Program-made: the position numbers and the translations under genes
In this document: positions 34,003-41,814 of the stretch, in pieces
Numbering within the stretch: position 1 is the stretch's first letter
Layout of the letters: each line of letters begins with the position of its first letter
Source: an uncultured Selenomonadaceae bacterium
Lineage (GTDB): Bacteria > Bacillota > Negativicutes > Selenomonadales > Selenomonadaceae
NCBI GenBank assembly: GCA_902778455.1
Contig: CACYXR010000015.1
Span: 1-64,000, forward strand
Direction: 5' to 3'
Length of the DNA stretch: 64,000 nt
Notes under the pieces: generated by a model
What the model saw: only the letters and a program-made list of their open reading frames with translations
Told to the model about the DNA's origin: nothing
Database searches by the model: none

Positions 34003-34526
34003 TTCCGCCCATCACTCAATTCACTCTCCAAAAGAGCTGCAAGGCTTCCGCCTTCATACAATACGCCCCGCACGCCCGCAGCCTCCGCACACTCAACGTC
34101 CCGCGGCTTATCGCCGATCATCAGCGATTTTCCGCGGCTAATATCAAAATCGGCGCAAGCGCGGTCAATCAATCCCGGCTTAGGCTTGCGGCAATCGCAT
34201 TCCTTCGCGTAGACCACGACGCTTCCGTTTGGCAGATGGGGACAATAATAAAATGCGTCAATGTGCGCACCGAAGCGCGCCAAATCTTTGTTCATCCACT
34301 CGTGCAATCGGTGCACATCTTTTTCGGAAAAATAACCGCGCGCGATACCGCTTTGGTTCGTAACAACGATTACCAAATAACCACGCTCGTTCGCCCAACG
34401 AATTGCCTGCGGCGCATCTTCCAGCCACTCAAAATCCTCAATTTTATACAGATAATCTTTGTCGACGTTCAGCGTACCATCCCGATCAAAGAAGATCGCC
34501 TTCCGGCACGTCTTTTTATTCCCCAT
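33999..34526 (-). CDS. gmhB: D-glycero-D-manno-heptose 1,7-bisphosphate 7-phosphatase
   Basis: 175 residues from ATG 34526, overlapping the last codons of hldD by 11 nt. HAD motifs: FFDRDGTLN (nucleophile Asp), VTNQSG and SLMIGDKPRD. The Cys/His zinc loop (YYCPHLPNG...KECDCRKPKPG) is specific to GmhB. It removes the 7-phosphate during ADP-heptose synthesis. It belongs to the heptose set with the HldE kinase and HldD. Confidence 0.95.
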   Translation of the reverse strand: MGNKKTCRKAIFFDRDGTLNVDKDYLYKIEDFEWLEDAPQAIRWANERGYLVIVVTNQSGIARGYFSEKDVHRLHEWMNKDLARFGAHIDAFYYCPHLPNGSVVVYAKECDCRKPKPGLIDRACADFDISRGKSLMIGDKPRDVECAEAAGVRGVLYEGGSLAALLESELSDGRK

Positions 34527-35487
34527 AAGTGAAATAACCGCCCGCCATAAGGAAATCACAATATTCTTTGACCGCGTCCTTCATATCGGTAAATCCGGCG
34601 TCATAGCCAGCCGCGAGAAGCGCAGTTGTGTCGGCCTCGGTGAAGGACTGATACTTGCCCTTCAATACCTCGGGGAACGGACGATACTCAATCTTTCCCT
34701 TACCCATCGCGTCGATAACCGCCTGCGCCGCCTCGTTATAGGTATGCGCTTTGCCCGTACCGCAGTTGTAAATCCCGCTGGGGCCTTTCTCGTGCCAGAA
34801 CCAGAGATTGACCTTCACCACGTCCTTGACATAAATGAAGTCGCGCTTCTGCTCACCGTTTCCGTATCCGTCATAGCCCTCAAAAAGATGGGCCGCGCCC
34901 GTTTCCTCAATCTGATGGTAAAGCTGGTAGAAAATCGACGCCATCTTGCCCTTGTGATGCTCCTGCGGTCCGTATACGTTGAAATACCGCAGCCCGACGA
35001 CCGGACTGCGGGCGTCCGGCAAAAGCTGACGCACATAACGGTCAAAGGCGAGCTTCGAAAAAGCATAGGGATTCAACGCGTCCTCGCACTTGTCCCCCTC
35101 AGTGAAGCCGTTCACCCCCGCGCCGTAGGTCGACGCCGACGAAGCATAGAAAAACGGCACGCGGTGTTCAAGGCAGTAATGAAGCATCGCCTTCGAATAC
35201 TCGTAATTGACACTCATCATGTAATTGACATCATATTCCATCGTGTCGGAGCAAGCGCCCTCATGGAACACCGCATCCACGTCGGTGCCGTCGAAATCGT
35301 CCTCCTCGACGCTTTCGAGGAAATCATCCTTGTGGCGGTAATCGAGGAATTTCAGGCCCCGAAGGTTCTTGTAATTTTGCCCGTCCTTCAAGTCGTCAAC
35401 AATCAAAATGTCGTCCCGTCCCTGACAATTCAATTCCTTGACAATATTGCTGCCGATGAACCCGGCTCCGCCCGTTACAATAATCAT
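34516..35487 (-). CDS. hldD: ADP-L-glycero-D-manno-heptose 6-epimerase
   Basis: 323 residues. Extended SDR fold: N-terminal VTGGAGFIGSNIVKELN, the catalytic Tyr-x3-Lys in YAFSKLAFDRYV and SSASTYGAG with the Ser. It converts the D,D- to the L,D-heptose nucleotide for the inner core. The start at 35487 follows waaL by 18 nt. Confidence 0.95.
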   Translation of the reverse strand: MIIVTGGAGFIGSNIVKELNCQGRDDILIVDDLKDGQNYKNLRGLKFLDYRHKDDFLESVEEDDFDGTDVDAVFHEGACSDTMEYDVNYMMSVNYEYSKAMLHYCLEHRVPFFYASSASTYGAGVNGFTEGDKCEDALNPYAFSKLAFDRYVRQLLPDARSPVVGLRYFNVYGPQEHHKGKMASIFYQLYHQIEETGAAHLFEGYDGYGNGEQKRDFIYVKDVVKVNLWFWHEKGPSGIYNCGTGKAHTYNEAAQAVIDAMGKGKIEYRPFPEVLKGKYQSFTEADTTALLAAGYDAGFTDMKDAVKEYCDFLMAGGYFTYGE

Positions 35488-35505
35488 ATTCTTCTCTTCC
35501 TTTCC

Positions 35506-36738
35506 CTATTCAACCCTTCTATGCTGCAAAAGCCTTTGTGTATTTACGTCAAGCATTTGCAGCGTAAGCCCGATGAAAAACCAATACATTTTGCAGACCA
35601 CCGTCATTTTTAGATTGGTGTCCATCATTCCCTGCAACTGTGTTCCCAGCACGATACTTAACAGTACAAGATACAGTACCTCTTGCGTCTTACGCCAACC
35701 ATGAAAAGAAAACCAAACCAGCATGGCAAGGAAAAACAGGAATGCGGCCCCGCCAACCGTACCTGCCTCGGCAAAAATCAGCATGAAATTGTTGTGCGGA
35801 TGCGAATGCCGATCTTCAGGCTTTAGTTTATAATCCTGAGAATCCGGCAAACAATATTCTGTTTGATAAGCCTCCCGATATTGGCCGACGCCAATCCCCA
35901 ATACAGGATAATCCTCCCAAATATGCGCGGCGCTTTGCCACATCTTGTACCGTTCCGTAACCGAAGATTCCTTACCGGGATCGCCAATTGTCCTAAACCG
36001 CGCCGCCAAATGCGGCGATAAACTGAAAACTCCCGCCACGCAAACCACAACAACCAACATTCCAGCAATCAGTTTCCATTTCTTTTTCGTATATATCGCA
36101 GCAATTACAAACAAAACTGCGGCGCTTGTCAACCAGCCGCTTCGCGTTCCCGTAAGAAGATTCGCCGCGATGCACGACACGCCTGATGCAAAGCAGATCC
36201 ACCGCCATTTGCCTTTAAAATACGCCGTTCCCAAATATAGTACTGGGATTGTTACCGAATACACGGCCGCTAAAGCCATGAATCCCACTAAGCCGTCAAT
36301 TCGCCCCCCCATCCTATCATAGAAATTCCCAGCTTTCCAAAAAAGACACAAATTATTTGCCAAGAGCGAAAAAAGCGCCAGTTTCGCGAGCATGGCCAGC
36401 TTGTCCCTGTCCCGAATAACGGCCATTATAATCACGCAGGGCATCACATAATAACCTTGCCGAGAAACGACCAATCCCACCCCCTGCCGAATATCCCCGG
36501 AAAACACAGCAGATACAAGCATTGTCAGTACAAACAGACCATAAGCATACACAATTTGGCGATAAGGCTTGAAAGGTTCCCAGAGGTCGTCCCGACGAAA
36601 ATAAGCCCGGACAAAAAACAAAAAAATCGAAAGCCCGAGAAAAATGCTGGACCCCGCAACAGTCGAAAACAAAGAAAGCGCAAGACCGCACAAAGAATAA
36701 TAAATCCAGCGATCCAGCCGTTCCACCTTTTGCTGCAT
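35506..36738 (-). CDS. O-antigen ligase (WaaL/Wzy-C family) membrane protein
   Basis: 410 residues with about eleven membrane helices. The PF04932-type loop is seen as WEDYPVLGIGVGQYREAY followed by HSHPHNNFMLIFAEAGTVGG, with the conserved His and Arg of WaaL-like enzymes. It would join polymer or oligosaccharide to lipid A core on the periplasmic face, or polymerise a glycan; WaaL and Wzy cannot be told apart by sequence here. Location amid heptose and core glycosyltransferase genes favours the ligase. Low-complexity AT content is higher than in hldD. Confidence 0.8.
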   Translation of the reverse strand: MQQKVERLDRWIYYSLCGLALSLFSTVAGSSIFLGLSIFLFFVRAYFRRDDLWEPFKPYRQIVYAYGLFVLTMLVSAVFSGDIRQGVGLVVSRQGYYVMPCVIIMAVIRDRDKLAMLAKLALFSLLANNLCLFWKAGNFYDRMGGRIDGLVGFMALAAVYSVTIPVLYLGTAYFKGKWRWICFASGVSCIAANLLTGTRSGWLTSAAVLFVIAAIYTKKKWKLIAGMLVVVVCVAGVFSLSPHLAARFRTIGDPGKESSVTERYKMWQSAAHIWEDYPVLGIGVGQYREAYQTEYCLPDSQDYKLKPEDRHSHPHNNFMLIFAEAGTVGGAAFLFFLAMLVWFSFHGWRKTQEVLYLVLLSIVLGTQLQGMMDTNLKMTVVCKMYWFFIGLTLQMLDVNTQRLLQHRRVE

Positions 36739-36754
36739 CTGTTTTTACACCCCC

Positions 36755-37531
36755 TTAGTTTCTCTCCCCGATTCCCCTGTCCAGATAATAAAGTTTCGAG
36801 TATTTCATGAACACGCTGACGCCGTGGCTCATTGCGAGGAGGACCCCCTCACGCCCGTCGAGGAATCCGCGCTCGATGATGTAAAACTTGAACACGCCCC
36901 AAACCACATGGGCAAAGATGCCGAGAAGCCCCACACGCTTGCCCGCTTCATATTGTTTCCTCGCGCCGAGCGTCGTATACGAATTGAGCTTCCGAAGGTA
37001 TTGTTCCCAACTCTCATATGTATGATGGTAAAGATACGCGCGTTCAGGCAATCGGCGAGCCGGATGCGGCACATGGATCTCCTGATGAACGAAGCCCGTA
37101 ACGTAGCTCCCCTCCTTCGGGAACAGATGGAGCCCGTAATCGGGAAACCATCCGCCGTGGCGAATCTCCACGCCGCAGAAATGATTGAGCCGCGCGTTCC
37201 AATAAGCAAACGGTTCGTTTTTTTCAACAGCCTTCGCGATTTCCTCGCCCAACGGCCCTGTCATGCGCTCGTCGGCATCGATGCAATATACCCAGCCGCA
37301 TCTCGCCTGTTCGATGGCAAAAGTCTGCTGCTGGCCGAAATTCCCGTCCAACGCATGAGCGATGACACGCGCGCCCATCTCCCTCGCAATCGCAGCTGTG
37401 TCATCGGTGCTGTCGTCGTCGATGACGACAATCTCCTCTGCATCCAAATATTTCTGTACAGACGCGATGCAGTCGCCAATATTTTTTTGCTCATTCCGTG
37501 CAAGAATCAGCACTGAAAGATCAAGGCTCAT
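36755..37531 (-). CDS. Family 2 glycosyltransferase (WaaE/KdtX-like)
   Basis: 258 residues from ATG 37531 (GGGGAGGCACAAC). GT-A signature: VLILARNEQKNIGDCI, IVVIDDDSTDDTAAIAREMGA and the DxD VYCIDADERM. The C-terminal EQYLRKLNSYTTLGARKQYEAG plus a basic, hydrophobic tail matches LPS core beta-1,4-glucosyltransferases of the WaaE/KdtX family. Overlap of 11 nt with the heptokinase gene. Confidence 0.85.
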   Translation of the reverse strand: MSLDLSVLILARNEQKNIGDCIASVQKYLDAEEIVVIDDDSTDDTAAIAREMGARVIAHALDGNFGQQQTFAIEQARCGWVYCIDADERMTGPLGEEIAKAVEKNEPFAYWNARLNHFCGVEIRHGGWFPDYGLHLFPKEGSYVTGFVHQEIHVPHPARRLPERAYLYHHTYESWEQYLRKLNSYTTLGARKQYEAGKRVGLLGIFAHVVWGVFKFYIIERGFLDGREGVLLAMSHGVSVFMKYSKLYYLDRGIGERN

Positions 37532-38534
37532 GTTGTGCCTCCCCATCCAGCACTGCAAATAATTCTTCCTTGCTCACCGCGTAGGTACCAACCTTTGCGA
37601 CGACGACACTGGCCGCAAGATTCGCTAGATACGCGCCCTGCTCCGGCAAAAGCCCGCCGGCCAACGCCAACGCAAAAGCAGCAATAACCGTATCGCCGGC
37701 ACCGGAAACATCGAAAACCTCCTGTGCCTTCGTCGGAATATGCACCGCCATATTCCCTTCTACCAACGAAAGGCCGCACTCGGAACGTGTCGCCACCATC
37801 GCCCGGATGCCGAACCGCTCCATCGCGTACCGCGCCGCCCGTTCCACATCCGCGTCCTCATTTTTTGCAGGCGAAGACTGCACCGCGTTCAGTTCCTTCA
37901 AATTGGGCGTAATATAGTCCGCGCCCCGATATTTTTCCCAATCGCTGCCCTTCGGATCGACGACGACGGGAATGCCCCGCTGATGCGCGGCCTCAATCAG
38001 CCGTGCGCAGAGCTCCGGCGTCACGATGCCCTTGCCGTAATCGGAAAGCACCAACGCACCCGCGCCGTCGGAAAGCGACGCCTGGGCGACCATGAAAATC
38101 CGCTCCGCGTCCTCTCCCGTCACCGGCTCCGTCTCTTCGAAATCAAGCCGCATCATCTGCTGATGTCCGCCGATTACACGCAGTTTCGTCGTCGTCGGCG
38201 CCCCCGTCACAACCAGTCCGTAAATCGAAATACCGCGCTTCTCGAACAGGGCGCGGAGCCGTCCGCCGTGATGGTCAGCACCGATGGAAGCCGCGACCTC
38301 CGTCTGGCAGCCTAAAAGCGCGAGGTTATGCGCGACGTTCGCCGCACCGCCCAACGTTTCTTTCGTCTTGATTACACGCGTAATCGGCACAGGGGCCTCC
38401 GGCGAGATACGCGTGACTTCGCCATAATAATACTGGTCGAGCATCACGTCACCGACCACGAGCACACGGCAGTTTCCCGTCCCATGCGAAACAAAATCAG
38501 CCAAACCGCTCCGCACGTCTTTCATGCTTGCCAT
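37521..38534 (-). CDS. D-glycero-beta-D-manno-heptose-7-phosphate kinase (HldE domain I only)
   Basis: 337 residues, PfkB/ribokinase fold: VGDVMLDQYYYGEVTRISPEAPVP, GGAANVAHNLALLG and the anion hole/catalytic base in VSGAGDTVIAAFALALAGG. It phosphorylates heptose 7-phosphate at C1. It is kinase-only: the adenylyltransferase domain fused in enterobacterial HldE is absent and no HldC gene is seen in this window, so that step must be encoded elsewhere. The 3' end overlaps the GT2 gene by 11 nt. Confidence 0.93.
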   Translation of the reverse strand: MASMKDVRSGLADFVSHGTGNCRVLVVGDVMLDQYYYGEVTRISPEAPVPITRVIKTKETLGGAANVAHNLALLGCQTEVAASIGADHHGGRLRALFEKRGISIYGLVVTGAPTTTKLRVIGGHQQMMRLDFEETEPVTGEDAERIFMVAQASLSDGAGALVLSDYGKGIVTPELCARLIEAAHQRGIPVVVDPKGSDWEKYRGADYITPNLKELNAVQSSPAKNEDADVERAARYAMERFGIRAMVATRSECGLSLVEGNMAVHIPTKAQEVFDVSGAGDTVIAAFALALAGGLLPEQGAYLANLAASVVVAKVGTYAVSKEELFAVLDGEAQHEP

Positions 38535-39589
38535 AAACGAACAATCTCCTTCATATCCGCTTCCAGCCGCGATCTTACATTTTCGGGCGAAAACGCCGCC
38601 AGCCGCTCTGCGCGTCCTTTTTTGAGCCTTGCCAGCGCCAGTTCATCCGTCATCGTCCGCCGCACTGCCTCAGCGACGCCTTGCGGCGACGTATCCGAAA
38701 GAAGCACCCCCGCACCGCCCAGCGTTTCCGGCACGGCAGCGGCAGGCTTCGCGAAAATCGGCAAGCCGAAAATCATCGCTTCGATCAGCGGCACACAAAA
38801 GCCTTCATGCTCGGACAGGCAGAGCAGCCCGTCCGCAATCCGGTACCATGTGCAAAGGGCCTCGTCCGTAACCTGCCCGGCAAACAGCACATTCCCCTCC
38901 ATGCCGCGCTTTTGGACGAGAGCGTGAAGCTTTTTTTCATAACTCGGCTTGATATTCCCAATCAAGACTAGCCGGATATCCGATGAAATATGGTTCCGAT
39001 ACCAGGCGGCAGCCTCGATTGCCTCTTCCTGCTTCTTGTGCGGCACCCCGCGGCCGACAACGAGCAAATTCAAACTTCCGTCCTTATAGCGAAGCACTGA
39101 CTCGTCCTCGCCGCGCTCCGTGTACCTCTCCGGTTCCACGACAATCGGCAGTACCGCCGTTTGAGCAATCCCGATTTCTTCCAACTCCCGCCGCGAATAT
39201 TCGCTGGCGCCCCATGCAAAAAACGTGTTCTTCGCGATTTTCTTCAAATCATGCCGCCCGCGCAGACATTTGAACCAAGAACCCCAAGCATTGCCAAAAA
39301 AATAACGGGCAGGCGTTATGTTATGGTAAAACAGCACAACTTTTCGCGGATACTTCCAAACCCAACGGTTGAACGAGGTACCCGTCGTCATATGATAAAT
39401 TACGATATCCTCCAGGGAAGCAGAAAAATCCCCCATCAATCCGACACGCTCCGTAAGGCGTTCATCCAGCCGATGGGAATACATAGCCGTATCATAACCG
39501 AGCTCCCGCAGAAGTTTGTCCATATTGAGAAGCTGGCGGCTCGCCGCGTCCGTCGGATGCAGAGCGTGAGCAACCTGAATGATTTTCAT
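38522..39589 (-). CDS. Family 4 glycosyltransferase
   Basis: 355 residues from ATG 39589 (GAGGGACGCGAGGC). The GT-B C-terminal domain is clear: VGRGVPHKKQEEAIEAA, ADGLLCLSEHEGFCVPLIEAMIFGLPIFAKPAAAVPETLGGAG with the EX7E-type glutamates. It transfers a sugar to the growing core or O-chain. The donor is not predictable. Overlap of 4 nt with the preceding heptosyltransferase gene (its ATG is at 39589, the neighbour ends at 39586). Confidence 0.85.
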   Translation of the reverse strand: MKIIQVAHALHPTDAASRQLLNMDKLLRELGYDTAMYSHRLDERLTERVGLMGDFSASLEDIVIYHMTTGTSFNRWVWKYPRKVVLFYHNITPARYFFGNAWGSWFKCLRGRHDLKKIAKNTFFAWGASEYSRRELEEIGIAQTAVLPIVVEPERYTERGEDESVLRYKDGSLNLLVVGRGVPHKKQEEAIEAAAWYRNHISSDIRLVLIGNIKPSYEKKLHALVQKRGMEGNVLFAGQVTDEALCTWYRIADGLLCLSEHEGFCVPLIEAMIFGLPIFAKPAAAVPETLGGAGVLLSDTSPQGVAEAVRRTMTDELALARLKKGRAERLAAFSPENVRSRLEADMKEIVRLWQA

Positions 39590-40719
39590 GCCTCGCGTCC
39601 CTCTTTCGCCAAGTCGATTACGCGGCACTCATATTTCCCGTAATGGTCCGGCCACGCCCCCACAGAGTCACCATACTCGTCCAAAAGCTCATCTACATAG
39701 CGCATAACGATATCCACAGGAATCTTTTTCATACAAGCCATATTGTCGCCGCCCTTTTTCGGGCAGATATGGATACCGCAGGGATGGCACGGCTCCGGCG
39801 TCTTGACCAGCACGTCCTTCGCGTCGTAGGGATAAAACCCCGGTACCGGCGACGAGCCGAACATCGTCACAATCGGCATATTCATCGCAACGCCGACATG
39901 CATCGGGCCGGAATCCGTCGTCAAAAACAGCGCCGAGCGGCGGAGCATCCCCGCCAGCACGCCCAGCGAAAGTTTCCCCGTAAACACACGCACGGCCTCG
40001 CTGTCCTTGTGCCTCATTTTCGAAAGACATTCCCGTACCATTTCTTCGTCCATCGGCCCGCCGAAAAAAGCGACGCCATAGCCGCGCTCAACAAGCCTGT
40101 CCGCGCACTCGGCGAAATATCCGTCCAGCCACCGTTTCGTCGGCCAGCTCGCGCCGATATTGAAAGCGACCACCTTCCTGTCAGCCGGAAAGTTATCCTT
40201 CCAAAGCCGCACCGCCTCGTCATCCATTCCCGGCGGAATTACCATTTCCAGACCGCCGTCGTCGATTTTCGTGACGCCGCAGGCCTTCGTCAATACCTCG
40301 AAATGGGAATGGATCTGGTGCATGATTGCCTTTTTGTTCGGCAAAACCTCGTCAAAAAACAGTGAAAACCCCGGCTTTGCGTAGCCGACAATCCGCTTCG
40401 CGCCGGAAAAGGCCGCGATGGCCGATGCGCGCTCGTTGCGGTGCAAATTGATCACAAGGTCGAAATTCTTTTGGCGCACGCCGAGAATAAAACGATAAAA
40501 CGAGCCGAAATGATCATCCTTTCCCTTCTTGTCAATCAGCATGCATTCGTCGATATGGGGATTGAATTCCACAAGGTCGCGCAGCTTCTTGTCCGCGAGA
40601 AGCGTCAGCCGCGCCGACGGGTAATTCGCGCGAAGTGTTCGGAGCACCGGCGTGACGAGCATCAGATCGCCGATATGCATCAGATTGATCACGAGAATGT
40701 TTTTGTAATCCGCCGCCAT
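39586..40719 (-). CDS. Family 9 glycosyltransferase (ADP-heptose:LPS heptosyltransferase type) 1
   Basis: 377 residues from ATG 40719 (GGAGGATCGGC). Typical WaaC/F start: NILVINLMHIGDLMLVTPVLRTLRANYPSAR, and the C-terminal LFLTTDSGPMHVGVAMNMPIVTMFGSSP donor site. PCHPCGIHICPKKGGDNMAC adds several Cys, often seen in this branch. It adds L,D-heptose (or a similar sugar) to the LPS core. It is the first of two family-9 genes. Confidence 0.9.
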   Translation of the reverse strand: MAADYKNILVINLMHIGDLMLVTPVLRTLRANYPSARLTLLADKKLRDLVEFNPHIDECMLIDKKGKDDHFGSFYRFILGVRQKNFDLVINLHRNERASAIAAFSGAKRIVGYAKPGFSLFFDEVLPNKKAIMHQIHSHFEVLTKACGVTKIDDGGLEMVIPPGMDDEAVRLWKDNFPADRKVVAFNIGASWPTKRWLDGYFAECADRLVERGYGVAFFGGPMDEEMVRECLSKMRHKDSEAVRVFTGKLSLGVLAGMLRRSALFLTTDSGPMHVGVAMNMPIVTMFGSSPVPGFYPYDAKDVLVKTPEPCHPCGIHICPKKGGDNMACMKKIPVDIVMRYVDELLDEYGDSVGAWPDHYGKYECRVIDLAKEGREA

Positions 40720-40782
40720 GCCGATCCTCCTTCCGATATGCAATCTTATTTATTATACCTTATCCACATACTGCAAGCAACC

Positions 40783-41802
40783 TCAACGTCCAACTGCCCT
40801 GATAATCTCCCGCGCCGTCGTTCCTTCGATGCAGAGATTTCTTTTCTCACATTTTCCCTTTCCCCAGCAGGGCGAGCAATCCGTCGCGTGATGCAAGATC
40901 ACGTCTTTTTCGCCCCGCGGTCCCCAGACCACGGGATCGGTGGGACCGAAAACCGCGACGGTGCGGCAGCCGACCGCCTGCGCGATATGGAGCGGCCCCG
41001 TATCCACCGTAACCAGGCACGACGCCTTTTCCAAAAAGGCCGCCAGTTCCGGAAGCGTCAACGCCCCGGCCAATACGTTATTTCGCGGCAGCTCCGCAAG
41101 CCTCGCGATTTCCTCGAGCTGTGCTGCCTCGGCTTTTCCGCCGATCAGAAAAATCGGCCTGCGCTGGCTGAAATGACGAACGACGTGCGCCGCCGTCGCC
41201 AGCGGCAGATTTTTCCGGACATAGCTGCCAATCGGGCAAAGAATAAGATACCCTTCCGTCGGGATATGCCGCTCCGCCCGCTTTTTTTCAAGACTTTCCC
41301 GTGCGCTGTCCGGCACATCCATCGAGAGCGACGCGTCCGCATTCTTATCATCGACGCCCAGCGGACGCAAAACCTCCAAATGGTTCAACGTCTCATGCTT
41401 GAGCCCGTCACGTTCATGGGACGCGACCTCAGTCAAAAAGAATTTTGCATGCTGCGCATCATAGCCGAGACGGTTCGGGATATCCGCAAGCCAGGCGACC
41501 ACAGCGCCGCGCAGTGCAAAGTTCATCGAAACGCAAAGATCGAACCCCATCGGCGCAAGCCGCCGTGCCATACGCCAAATGCCGAACAGCCCCTTGTCTT
41601 TATCGCGCTTGTCATAAACCAGCACCTCATCCACATACGGATCCATCGCCGCGATTTCCGCCGTCAGCGGCACCGTCAGCATTGTCAGGCTCGCCTTCGG
41701 GAAATGTGCCTTCAATGCGCGCATCGTCGGCGTGGCGAGAATCACGTCGCCGATAAACGCCAAATCAATGACGAGAATCTTTTTTATTGTATCAGCATCC
41801 AT
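40783..41802 (-). CDS. Family 9 glycosyltransferase (heptosyltransferase type) 2
   Basis: 339 residues. KILVIDLAFIGDVILATPTMRALKAHFP and SCLVTVDTGPLHIAQAVGCRTVAVFGPTDP define the family; CSPCWGKGKCEKRNLCIEG is a Cys-rich tail. It resembles WaaF/WaaQ. The start has GGAGGGGCGGC, 12 nt after hypF ends. It probably adds the second core heptose; which paralogue acts first cannot be told. Confidence 0.9.
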   Translation of the reverse strand: MDADTIKKILVIDLAFIGDVILATPTMRALKAHFPKASLTMLTVPLTAEIAAMDPYVDEVLVYDKRDKDKGLFGIWRMARRLAPMGFDLCVSMNFALRGAVVAWLADIPNRLGYDAQHAKFFLTEVASHERDGLKHETLNHLEVLRPLGVDDKNADASLSMDVPDSARESLEKKRAERHIPTEGYLILCPIGSYVRKNLPLATAAHVVRHFSQRRPIFLIGGKAEAAQLEEIARLAELPRNNVLAGALTLPELAAFLEKASCLVTVDTGPLHIAQAVGCRTVAVFGPTDPVVWGPRGEKDVILHHATDCSPCWGKGKCEKRNLCIEGTTAREIIRAVGR

Positions 41803-41814
41803 GCCGCCCCTCCG

